Positions 22,444-33,800 of a stretch of DNA of 64,000 bases are shown here, in pieces (the first letter of the stretch is position 1; each line of letters opens with the position of its first letter). Source of the stretch: Ectocarpus siliculosus (taxonomy: Eukaryota > Sar > Phaeophyceae > Ectocarpales > Ectocarpaceae); the NCBI GenBank assembly GCA_000310025.1, contig FN649730.1:299041-363040 (forward strand). The letters are read 5' to 3'. The position numbers and the translations under genes are program-made. The notes under the pieces were generated by a model that searched no databases, was not told where the DNA came from, and saw only the letters and a program-made list of their open reading frames with translations.

Positions 22444-25400
22444 ATGAGCTACTACAACAACGACGGTGGTGGTGGCGGGTACGGAGGTGGTGGCGGATAC
22501 GGGGGTGGTGGGGGCCGTGGTGGCGGCGGATACGGCGGTGGTGGATATGGAGGAGGAGGAGGAGGAAGGGGTGGCGGTGGCAACAAGCGCCCAGGGGATT
22601 GGTGAGACACGAAGCAAGCGTGTATGGGAACGCCGTGATGATTGGACAGGGGAGATCGCGCGAGATCTACCCTCATATGCGTGGGTGGCTTTGTGTTGAT
22701 TTTTCCTGGCTACCGATCTACATGGTTTTACTTTCGTGTGTGCGCACCGCGCAATTTTACATATCTCTGTTCACATCGATCGCCGTTCAGCACCGCACAA
22801 CCTCCCAAGCATTTTTTCGAAGAGCATGGTGCCCTGGTCTCCCGTTCGCACGAGTAGTACCCTCATGAGATTGAACGTTCTTGCCACGACGAGCACCTCT
22901 CGTAATGTGGCCACGAATTCTGCTTTTACCTTTGCTCCTGCTCTCTTGCGCGCTGCTGCAAATGGGTGACAGGAGAGACCCGCGAGAATCCCAAAACAGA
23001 ACCTCCAATCATTGCTCCGATGAAAAAAAAAAATTCCAAGCCGCTTGCGCAGCCTTTACCGTCAAGCTGCTGTAGAGGCATGAGCGGACAGATAACGCGC
23101 TTCCCGTGGGGTTGCTTCGCTGATTGTGTGCTGACGTCTCACGCACTAGCGCACTTGTGCTTCATTCAGTGGCAGAGCACCGGATGCTGGTGAACAGGAA
23201 ACGCGAGACCACAGACTCTCTCTTTTTCCGAACCGCGCGGACCCTTGCTGCCAAATGCAAATGAAAGAACACTGCGGCCAAACACCTAGAAGTACATATT
23301 ATAGAACACCCCGGTGCAACTGCCGCTACTAGCACTGCCATCCAGCGAGAGAGAAAGAGATAGAGGGGGAGGGGGGAGTTGCTCCGAGCTCTCATGTCTT
23401 AACATAAGTATGCATCATGTACACTGGTTTACGTACACTCGGTCTACATACATCTGCATCTGCACCCAGTCTGCTTGGTACTAATGTGTATGTGGAATCG
23501 TGGCTTACTACTTATATTTTAGGTTGCATTTTTTTCTCGACCCATTATGCGTAAATGGATGCCCAGGATCAATTCGTGATGGATTCACCGTGTTGTCATG
23601 ACCCATGTGTTTCTACCAGCTGGTTTCTACCGTTCCGTTGTTTTCATCGCGCAGAACCTTTTATTCAGAAGGGCTCCTGTCTGTGTGACCCCGGCTGATG
23701 CCTAACCGAAAGGTGCATGGTAGAAACTGACACGCAAACTTTTAACTTTTACAGCAGTCGAAACTCGGTAAAGGATTGTCAGGTTTGAGGACACCCCCGA
23801 AGACACTAAATGTTTTTTTCCCATGACACAGGGACGAATGGAAGAAAGGCTTACTCAAACTCAAAATAAGCCAAGTCTCCTGTCGGTGTCAATGCACGTA
23901 CTGAAAAGACTTCACCACATCCCTTTCGACTGAGGTTATACATCATCTCGAACGGGTAGTCGTTCTGTGAGGTTATGTTTACTTTCTAAAAATCCCCAAC
24001 GTGGATCTCGCTGCTTGCTGTCGAAAAACACGTACTCCCAAAGCGAGAGCGAGAGCGGCTGCTCGTGTGTCGGGGGACAGCAATACATGAGTACTGTCGA
24101 TCTCTCTCGGCTGTTGCCTGCTCGTCTGGCGGTCGTATGCGTCCACCATGATGACACGCGGAGAACGAAACACGCCTGATGAAGTCTGTGCACATCACAT
24201 GAGCGCACCAAGACCCCTTTGCGGGTGGGCGATGGTTTTGTGATCGAGATATCGGAGAGAAAAACGAACTTGTCGCGGAGCAAATAGAGTACACACACCT
24301 GTGTCAAAAAAGCGGACAGCACCTAGCTTTGGAATGCTGTGCATTTGTACACTTGTGATACTCAAGCAAAGCGTAGAGAAAGGAATAGGGGGAGATACCG
24401 GCAGCTCTTCGCGACGAATGGGGCGAAATTGAGTTCCAACATGCGTCACCGGCGGTAGTAAGAGCGTTATCGCCATGGGTTTGGGGCAATCTGTTATCCT
24501 TTTCCTAATCCCTTCCACTATCTTGCAGTCGTGCAGGATGTTGATGTACTGGTATAAGCGAAAGCGTGTTCAAAGACAACCAAGCAACTCGATTCGAGTT
24601 TTGAACAAAACTCGGCCCCGGGCTTCCGGCCGGCCTTTCGTGCTTTAGTCTACTTCCCTGCCAAAGGCGCATCTGTTGAAGGTATTTCATGTCTCCATTG
24701 CCACCGGGGATGTTTAACTATCTTCCGGTGAACGTTAAGGACATGTCCGTCCGTGAAGGACACGCTTCAAATGGGAAAACCATCTGTGTGGACTCCCCGA
24801 GGTTTGATTGTAGATGGTAAACACACACAGTGTTTTGTGTTTTGTGTTTTCAACCACACTTGAGACTGACGTCTTCTCATTGGTCAGCCGGTTAAGCGCG
24901 GTCGATGCTAGTAAGAAAGACACCACACATCCAAGTCCGGGTTCGTCGGAAGCATCGGCCTTGCCATCACGTTTTCGTCGCGTATCCGTCCTTGTCTCTG
25001 TCCCGGCGCTGCTGCCTTGAAAATCGGGGCTAGCGCTGTCTGTCCCTCACGGGCCGGTGAAGACAGGTCGGCGAAAGTCCTCTTAGCTGCCTCTCCGGGC
25101 TGGTTTGCGTTTACTATTTACAACTTCGCACACAACTTGACCAAGTCACTGGTGTCCCTCGTACCTGTCGTCATGGTGTCTGTTGTCGCCAACGAAAATG
25201 ACGATGCAGGGAATGCCCCAGCTGCGGAAACAACTGCTTTGCCTCTCGCAGCGAGTGCAACCGCTGCCAGACCCCCAAGCCGGCCGGGGCGGGCGGTGGG
25301 GGCGGTGGCTATGGCGGCGGCGGTGGCGGCTATGGCGGCGGTGGTGGCGGCGGATACGGTGGCGGCGGCCGTGGCGGTGGCGGCGGCCGTGGCGGTGGCG

Positions 25401-26279
25401 GGAGGGAGGGCGACTGGTGAGATTGGTGCAGATGTGAAGAGCGTATGTAACTCCAGGATGGTTAACTTTGGGTACTGGTGTTGCTGCGAGTTTTAGGCTT
25501 GTGCTCCGCCGGTGTGTTTATTTTCGGTTTAGATACAACATTCCACACTAATTCCAGTATGCTAACACACACCGACAATTAACAGACTGGCAATCAGCGG
25601 CGGAGCACAAGTCGCAGCGAGTTGTGTCGAGCTCATGGTGCGCATGTATTAGGGTATTTTTTTCCGAGAGCGGAGGTGATGAAAATGACGGAAGCTTGCC
25701 CGCTTGCGATCATAGGCGTGTAGGGGTGGTTACGTCGCAGCATGATCATCTGTCCCGATCGTGGGAGCCAGTGCCCAGCGGTTGTGTAAGCCATCTTGCC
25801 GAGCGTTTGTGCGCCTACCTCAAGCCCACACTTTTCTTGAACATGACTGCTGATTCTATTGCAGTGTTGGGCACCGCATCCCACACACCCATACACCTTA
25901 GAAACCGCGGGACATTCCCAGCTCTATGCGGCGTCACGGTCCTCGCATCTGTCGCAGCCGAGCTCTGCATTCCGCACACCCTTACTGCTGTTCTTTGACG
26001 AATAACAAGAGTACCCCCCCCCGATGAACAACAAAATATGTTGTCCGCTCGTCAGGACTTGCCCTAGCTGCGGCAACAACTGCTTCGCCTTCCGCCAAGA
26101 GTGCAACCGCTGCCAGACTCCCAAGCCTGGGGGAGAAGGTGGTGGTGGCGGCGGCGGCGGCGGTGGGTACGGCGGCGGCGGGCGTAGCGGTGGCGGTGGG
26201 TACGGTGGAGGCGGTGGTCGCGGTGGGGGTGGCGGCGGCGGCGGAAGGGAGGGAGACTGGTGAGGGAGAAATAGATACC

Positions 26280-26320
<41 letters not shown>

Positions 26321-29300
26321 TTGTTTTGTTGTTTTTGTTGTGGGTGGTGGCGGTGGTGATGGCGACGTTGCTTGGAGACGAATTTTGCAGGGTTTTATCT
26401 TGATCTGGAAGGCATTGTAGTTGTTGTGCTGCTTCGGTGAGTTCGCCCAAGAGACGAGAGACGGAGGACCTATTGTCACAATTGTCAGTTGTCCTTGCGT
26501 GGTTCATGTTGTGATTGTCATTGAAATGTTCCACTCGCCTTGGTAACCTCTTCCTACCCCTCACGCACTCCGGTTCAAGGAGGAAACCTATCCCCCCGCC
26601 CCCGTTTTTTTTTTTTTTTTTTTTGTTCGCAAGAGACCAAAAGCAATGATGTGCCAGATAGCCCAAGAAACGTGTCGACGGCCATGATGCTAAAGAGTAG
26701 TAGTTTGGGTACCGCGGCCCCCACCTCCATGCTCTTTCCCTAACGAGGAGTAGTCTGGTGGGACAAGCAGCAGTCCATGGGGAAGAGCCTCCCGTTCACC
26801 CACTGCGATGATTGAAACCCTAACCCTATCATGGTGTTCCAGCGGGTAAGTACCGCGTTGATGACAAGCCCTGCCTTTGGTGCGGCGGTCCGTGCAGTCG
26901 GTGGCTGCAGTGGTTCTGCGCTCTCTCTTGTCCCAGACCCATCGTTTGGAGGCTTTTTTGCTCAGTCTGTGTGCAAGACCCTTGCTGCTTGGCTTGCTGC
27001 GGCAGAGACCCTCGCTTGTTTTTGCACGCGGGCAACAGCTTCATCGCGCTCTCGTACAGCATGGAACACCCGGCACCAAGCGTTGACTCATATATCACAT
27101 CAGAGCGTTATCCTTGTCTCTTTATCAATTTTCGTCACAACCAATCCATCTCTATCCATAAATAAAAGGGCCTAGGAAAAATTGGCAATGGTTTCATAGC
27201 ATTAGCTCATAGCGGGAACATGCGACTCGTGTCTAAGCTTCGGCCGGTTTCCCCCCCCTTTTTTCGGACATGACATGCACACAGGACGTGTCCCAGCTGC
27301 GGCAACATCTGCTTCGCCTTCCGCAACGAGTGCAACCGCTGCCAGACCCCCAAGCCTAACGGTGGCGGAGGCGGAGGCGGAGGCGGGGGCGGAGTCGGCC
27401 GCGGCCGTGATGAAAGGTAGAGTCCCGTCAAATACAGCGTGGCTTGCTCCCATCTTAAACGTGATATCATTTTTAATCTTTGGTGTGTCGACATGATGAG
27501 CGTTGTACTAGTGTCGGGCGGTCCGATGTCCGAAACCATATACATGACTTTCTTGCGATGCGGAAACTCGTGTACATAAACACACACACGCGCGCGGCAT
27601 CGGCCTGCCGTGTGAGGATGTTTGGTGCTGGCAGCGTCAGCGTCTGCGGCGTCCTGTCGTCCTCCGGGTTGACATTGATTGTGTTATTTTCCTCTCTGAG
27701 GAGGGGTGGCGCATTCGACGAGCCCGACCCCATCGACTCCTCCCGGCCTTAGCCCGAGGGCCGGCCCGAAGGGTGAGGAGCCACCTTTCCCCAGCACAGA
27801 GAGCGGCCAGCAACGTCATGCAACGTCATGGGGCGCATGGCAGACGTGAGTTTTGAGGGTCGTCAATGCTACCGCGCCTTCGGCGAAAATGGGCGCCAGA
27901 GAAAGAGAAGAGAGAGGGAGAGAGGAGGTGTGGTCTGCTCTGCGCCGGGGTTTTCCCACCGTTGTAAGCGTGTTTGTTCTCTTCGGGTGGTTTTTGCGGA
28001 GGACGAGGTCGTCATGAGCTTTGTGGTAGTAAAAAGAGGGCTCTTTCTCACCAAACGTAAATACACTTCTGCACACGTGGTGGGCATTATTTTTTCCTTT
28101 TGACACCACCTCTCTAGCTGTCGGTTCTTTGCTACATGCCGGCCCTTCGTCTACATGGCCCCCTGGCGTTTGAAACATCCGTTCCACGTAGCGTAGGGCC
28201 CTCCGGTTTCGGCTACTAGAGAGAAAGGTCTCCCTTGCTTGCTTGCCGGCTTGTTCTTTCTCTTTTTTTCGGGGACTTGTGCTCTATTGTACCGCATGGA
28301 ATGACCGCGTGAAGTGCCCAAGCCAGCGCTCTTCTGGGATCGTTTGTTGTAGTTCGGACTTCACCGACGTGGAACGTGTGTGCTCATGTGATGAGAAAGA
28401 GTTGGATATGAGCCCGAGTAGTGTCGCGGTTGAATCGATGGCGTCGATGCCGGGATGCTTCGTAAACCCACCTTAAGCTAGCGTGCGTCTATCTTTTCTT
28501 TGGTTGAGCCCGCCGCGAAGATTGTTGTGGTGGAGAAAGATTTGTCGTTATTGAGTGTGGTCTGGTGTAAAACGCTACCGGTACTCTTGGAAGAAGCGAG
28601 AGCCAGTTTCGGTGGTACACTTGCTTGCAAGACTGTGGATGTAGTCCGGCACGTGTGTCTGGTGATTTCAACCCTACCACATGACAAGAAAGGTATTTGT
28701 GCCAACGCGGTCTTTTTTTTGTTTTTTTTTGCGCACGTGTCCCCTCTCACCCGCCGCCATCGACGCACAGGCTTGTTCCAACGACCGTCGCAGCTGTCTG
28801 ACCTGACCCCTGATGCGCCCGCACGCCGAGCGGGGGAAATTGGTCTGGGGTGGCTGAGGCCTTCTCCAGCCGGGGGGAATTCAAAACTATCCGAAACAAC
28901 TAGAGAGAGAGAGAGACACGAGTGTGTACTTGCTCATGCGCACGCTTGGCGTTAGTGGCAATTTTGCAAGTCAGCAGAAGTGTCACCCAGCTGTAGAAGG
29001 TCGGGAAATTGTCAACATGTGCAAAGTTGTTTGTGTAGGTGTTGCTCAGTGTAGTGGTCCATGATGAGCGAACCGTGTGGCCCTACGTGGGTTCAGCACA
29101 CATGTGGTCGACGCCGGCTTGTTGATTTGTGTCGTCACCGCCTTGCCTCACGATCTCCCCTGTTATTGTGCCGCCGCATGCCATCGAGCGTGTCGTGTAC
29201 TGCGAATTGCCCAATGTACAGCTAACGCGGAAGCCTTGCTTTCCTTCTTTCTCCCATCTCGTCCGTTGTGTTTGAACGCACGTTTCTGAGAGCCTAAATC

Positions 29301-30870
29301 GGACTTTCAACAATTTTCCACCTAGAGGCACCCCAAACCCGTCACGTGCTGATAGCAGCTTCTGCACACAACCTACTCGCAAGTGTACACAGCAGGGCCC
29401 AACGGCGGACGCTGGCACCTTGTTCTCTCCCTCGCTTATCCCTGCCCCCCCCCCCGCCCACGATGTGTTTTAACCTGCGTGATTTTCGTCAAAGCAGGTC
29501 TCCTCCCCGCCGCAGGGAGAGGTCGCGCTCTCGCTCGAGGGACAGGGGTGGAGGTGGCAGGGATCACGGTCGGGAGGAAGAACCTGCCGGCACGGAGTCC
29601 ACATGGTACGTCGAGATGCGGACGAATCACACGATCGGGTAGTCTTTCTGTGTGTGTCTTTATTATTCCTTATCACTCTTGATGCCCCCACCCCCGCGAT
29701 GCCAATGGCGGTCAGTAAATACGGCCGTGCCCTCTAGAGGTTGTCTTGATGCCCCCCCCCGCGACGCCAACAATGCCGTGAAAAGGGAGCAACACACAAG
29801 TATTAGTTGTGTGTTTGAACTGTGTCGCGGCATGCGTGCGTTTCAGCGATGCCGTCGTAGTTACCGGTCCACGGAACCTTGTTTTGAGGAGCCCGCCTTA
29901 ACCTTGGCCTGCCGTCGGTGGCGCGTTTTATTGGTTTTTCAGCGGCAAGGATTGCGGAGACGAGTGCGACAACAACCGTGTCTACGTGTCCGGCCTGCCC
30001 ACGACCATCACCGAGACCGACCTGGTGGAAAAGTTCAGCACCATCGGCATCATCGCCCGCATCCGCCAGGCAAGTGGTTTTCGTTGGTTATGGCAACTGC
30101 TTGAGGGCCACCCGCACGGCATTTTATGTATGAGTTTTCGTGGATGGTGCGATCGCTTTCCGCGGGGCCTCCTGCAGCCTCTGTTGATGTGTGTGCGCCC
30201 GTCAGGGAGGTGGCTATGTGAACGATGGTTTGCTAGACTCAGATCCAGGGGTTGCGGTTTTCCCTTGTTCTCGTAAGTGTTTCTGATAACAAAGTGGGGG
30301 GTGCACCTCATGAAAATCAAGACGCCGATGACTATCGTCACTCGCGTGCGAGAGCAATCGTTAACCCTGGGTGAGACATTGCTACCGCAGTACACTTCCA
30401 ATTCCACCGACATTCCAGTAGATTATGGGTGTAAGGCACATGGAAATCCCGCGGATGCTCCAGTTCCACCGACATTCCAGTAGATTGTGGGAATAAGGCA
30501 CGTGGAAATCCCGCGGATGCTCCAGTTCCACCGACATTCCAGTAGATTGTGGGAATAAGGCACGTGGAAATCCCGCGGATGCTCAACTTCTGCTGCCGCT
30601 GACTCCCCCCCCCACCCGCCTACCCCCGTCTCTCTCTCTAAATATCCTGCGCTTGCCGAGCAGAAGAGGGGCTACAAAGACCAGTGGCCGTTCTCCGTCC
30701 GCATCTACAAGGACGACAACACGGGCAAGCCTAAGGGCGACTGCATCATCAAGTACGAGGAGCCCAACTCCGCACACGCCGCCCTGAGGTGGTTCGACGG
30801 GATCGACTTCAAGGGGGGAAAGATCGGAGTTGCCATGGCCGCGAAGCCCTCCCTCAACAACCGCTACTAA
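22444..30870 (+). CDS. FET/TAF15-like RNA-binding protein (RanBP2 zinc fingers, RS, RRM)
   Basis: Seven exons give 380 residues: 22444-22601, 25210-25416, 26056-26259, 27285-27416, 29498-29605, 29943-30069, 30664-30870. Residues 1-52 are Gly/Tyr/Arg low complexity beginning MSYYNND. Three RanBP2-type zinc fingers follow at about 54-77, 123-146 and 191-214, with cores ECPSCGNNCFASRSECNRC, TCPSCGNNCFAFRQECNRC and TCPSCGNICFAFRNECNRC, each with a Gly-rich RGG-like tail. Next comes an SR/RS stretch (RRRERSRSRSRDR). An RRM follows at about 283-370 with RNP2 RVYVSGLP and RNP1 KPKGDCIIKY, ending LNNRY. FET proteins bind RNA and associate with TFIID and splicing factors in the nucleus. The RRM (KYEEPNSAHAALRWFDG) matches that family closely. 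The intron after exon 6 has a GC donor (CAG, then GCAAGT). Finger exons 2 and 3 are symmetric cassettes. Confidence 0.92.
24800..24925 (+). repeat. dispersed copy of the tRNA-Ile-like repeat
   Basis: Inside intron 1 of the FET-like gene the sequence TTTTGTGTTTTCAACCACAC is followed by TGACGTCTTCTCATTGGTCA and GCCGGTTAAGCGCGGTCGAT. This is the same order as the array at 4617-4973, with a short CA-rich tail. It is a single diverged copy. Confidence 0.65.
26280..26316. repeat. (GTT)n microsatellite, about 12 units
   Basis: An uninterrupted GTT run lies about 20 bases inside intron 3 of the FET-like gene, directly after the exon for the second zinc finger. On the minus strand it reads as poly-Gln, which is not coding. 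Confidence 0.9.
30400..30584. repeat. 62-bp tandem repeat, three units
   Basis: Units starting near 30400, 30462 and 30524 share TTCCACCGACATTCCAGTAG and AAATCCCGCGGATGCTC. Units 2 and 3 are nearly identical and unit 1 differs at a few bases. The array sits in the last intron of the FET-like gene, about 80 bp before the terminal exon's acceptor. Confidence 0.9.
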
Positions 30871-33800
30871 ATATCGATTTGCGACGTTCCGGAAGGGAAT
30901 GCGCTATGAGGGGCTTAACGAGAAATTGTGGAACCTTCATCAGAAAAAGGTCGTGAGATCTGGACTTCCAGAACCCGACGAAATCGGAAAAGGTCGTGAG
31001 ATATGGACCTTCAGAACCCATACTAAACAAGGCAGCGGTCGTGATTCTCAGCGGCCTGGTAGGTAGTTGAGACCCGAGTTGCCGACCTATAACTTGTGTC
31101 GCCTCGCGACCTGCGCTTTTCATTTTTTGTTTATTTATTTGATCCTATTGGCAGTGGTAGAAACGGTTCACCATCATAGTCAAGTGTTCCCAGCGACCGC
31201 CATGACAAAGGTGTTTCGACAAGGCGGTTACTTTCGAGGCTTACCTTCTTCACGGGTCGGATTCGTTTTGTGGTAGAGCATGAGCGGTACGAGGTATCGT
31301 GAGGGATGGGATGGGACAAGACGAGCCTCGCCATGATCGCAAAGGCTGTCTTAAGACCAGCTTGACACCACGGGGCCAGGAAAGCTACCGCGGTGGTAGC
31401 AGAAAAATGAACTTCTCTTGGCTCCAAGTGCAACATCGCTGCGACAGCGGCAGTATTTGCCCCCCGAAGCATTCCGCTCCAGGCCAAGCCTTTGCCTAGA
31501 GAAGAACCCGCTGGTTTGGGTCGCGTGACTCGCTGTACTTGTACAATGCCTTGCCTTCGAAGGAAAGCCCGGACATGATCCAGACTACAGTCCGAGCTTT
31601 GTTTTTGCACGGAGAGTTTGCACTATTAGACACAAAAAAGCTTGGGTCTCCATCATCGACCTAAGTTCACTTTTTCTGTCCCTGTCATTTTCATAGTTAA
31701 GGGTGTGCGGTAAAGAAGAGGGGTCGTGGACAGACAGTTTTTGTGTTGTTTTCTCCGAGCCTGTCCTCCCGTCGCGACGGGGGCAAGAGGGCGGAAGGCG
31801 TGAAAAATCACGAGCAGATGAGTAAGAGCGAATTGATAATTTATCTGATTGTGTGCTTTGCCTATAGTGTGCGAGGGGATTTGGAGGGCGGTAGATGGCG
31901 TGTTTTTCGGTTGGGAGCGGTGGCGCCATGTACCCTTCTTTGTCTAGGGTGCGCTGTACGTTGCTGTGTCCTGCCCTTCTTGGTTGAATGAGCAGCTGGT
32001 GATGATGTCGGAGATGGGGCGATATCTGTGCAAACCTGTTGGTTGCCATTTCTTCTACTCTACAAGTGTAGCACCTCGGCGCGTGTGTTGCATTGAGTGT
32101 GGATCATTCATGCTTTTTTTCGGGAAACTGGATTTTGTCTAGCGGTTATTAGTGGCGTATGAAGTACGGTCGGAAAGTTGCAGCAGCAGGCGTGGCAGGT
32201 TTTTACGAAGGGATTGAGCAATAGAAGCAGCGTGGGGACCATTCAAAAGAAAGCGTGTGGGGGCCAAATCGAGCAGCGTGAGGTAGTTTTTCGATTCTTT
32301 CGCCGGGATGCCAATCATTGGGGTTGACAACTTGGCGAGGTTTTTTTGAGCGACAACGCTTCATCTGAATTCATCTGAACGAAAAGACGGAGATATGTTA
32401 TCATCATTTCTGGAATTAATGAAGACGATTGGTTTCTTCGGGCTGCCTGCGCTTGATGCGTCTGGTGTGAAATGTCTTGAAAACACGTGCGTGGTGCACC
32501 TGAACCACAAGTCCGGGAAGATTTCCGACCCTTTCCATCTTCCCGCGTTGTTCACGAACCATCCGAAGCCACGTACGCGTTGGTTTCTGCAAACATGACA
32601 CACTCCACCTTCTGCCTGGGCACGTTTGCCTAGGTAAAATTTGCCACTTTACCTACGCATACGTGCGTGCATGTCCGGTTTGTCATTACAACCTTCGGGC
32701 GCAAAACTAGTCGTGAAGTGTACCTCGCTGGCTAACCCTATAGACCAAATGTCTTTCGTTTGAGTCATCCTTGATCGACCTCTCCATGGATTTTTTCTGT
32801 TTTTCGTGTCGCGTTTATGATGTGAGTGTCTTGTTTTCGGGTTGGCTCGTGACTCACTGATAATCGCTTTGCTTTCTTGGGAGAATGGGGAGAGGGAAGA
32901 GAGACAGATGTAACACTGTAGATGAAAAACCTAGTGTGGAAGACGCCAACATCACAGCAGCAAGTGTCAAAAGAAAAGCATCAACAGTTGTTGGAGTGTT
33001 CATGGCCGTTTGTCCACCACTTCTCGACATGGCACCAATCGGCAGCACCCATCCGCAGGCATCCTACTCGGATGTGCTCAACCCTTCCTTCATAAATATT
33101 TCACTGTCCGCGGGGTTTAAGGCTCCCTTGCCACATTGTCTGACTGGCATCCTTTGCACAGCGCCTCGTACCTCGTTCTGCCTGCGCTGCTCTTTGTGGC
33201 GACGGTGTTGAAGAGGGCTTCATGCCGAACACAAACACGTGAAATCTATCCCAACGATTTTGAAACAAGAAAACACACCGAAACACAGAAAGCTGGGTAC
33301 CACTAGACTAGGCTTATATGCCATTTTTTTGGGGGGGTGGGATACCGAACGGCAGCCGAGCAAAGGTCCAAACCTCACCCGCCCTTGGCGGTTTCGCCAG
33401 GACAAACACATCTATATGTCGACACAACAGGGGTGAACACCACTAACCAACACGAATGTGAAGTTATCTCGAGGGGGTCGCCTCACGAACGGCCAACACC
33501 AGCTCAGCACTCTGGCTCTATCCCCGTCATGAGAAAGAAAATAAGTCAATGGATGCTCTACAACAGCTAGAGAGACCGATCTTTGTTGTTTCTCCGTGCA
33601 GAAAGGCTCTCGCGACGACCACTCGAGGTTGTAGTGAAGCGTTTTTCCACGATGTGGCACTACTAACCTCCTCTCGCTTGACATCTCCCTTAAGGGCGGG
33701 CGAGATATCCCACCTTCCTAGTCACACCTCCGCTTCATCTCGAGCGTTACCTGCGAATGAAAGCTTTTACAAACTCTTGGCATCCATCCTACAGTATGTA
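30871..33800. other. convergent intergenic region, no gene recognised
   Basis: This lies between the stop of the FET-like gene and the stop of PLC-like copy A. A roughly 34-bp direct duplication (GGTCGTGAGAT, then AGAACCC) occurs at 30943-31020, probably in the FET 3' UTR. A 67-codon plus frame at 32395-32598 (CLENTCVVHLNHKSG) is the only other notable frame and is unassigned. Confidence 0.4.

Noticed and set aside
22405-22676. Pro- or Ser/Thr-rich minus-strand frames opposite the FET-like first exon (and similar at 25.2 and 26.1 kb)
   Set aside because: They are complements of the Gly-rich codons of the real plus-strand exons.
30400-30584. CRISPR-like array
   Set aside because: The three 62-bp units are contiguous tandem repeats without unique spacers, in a eukaryotic intron.
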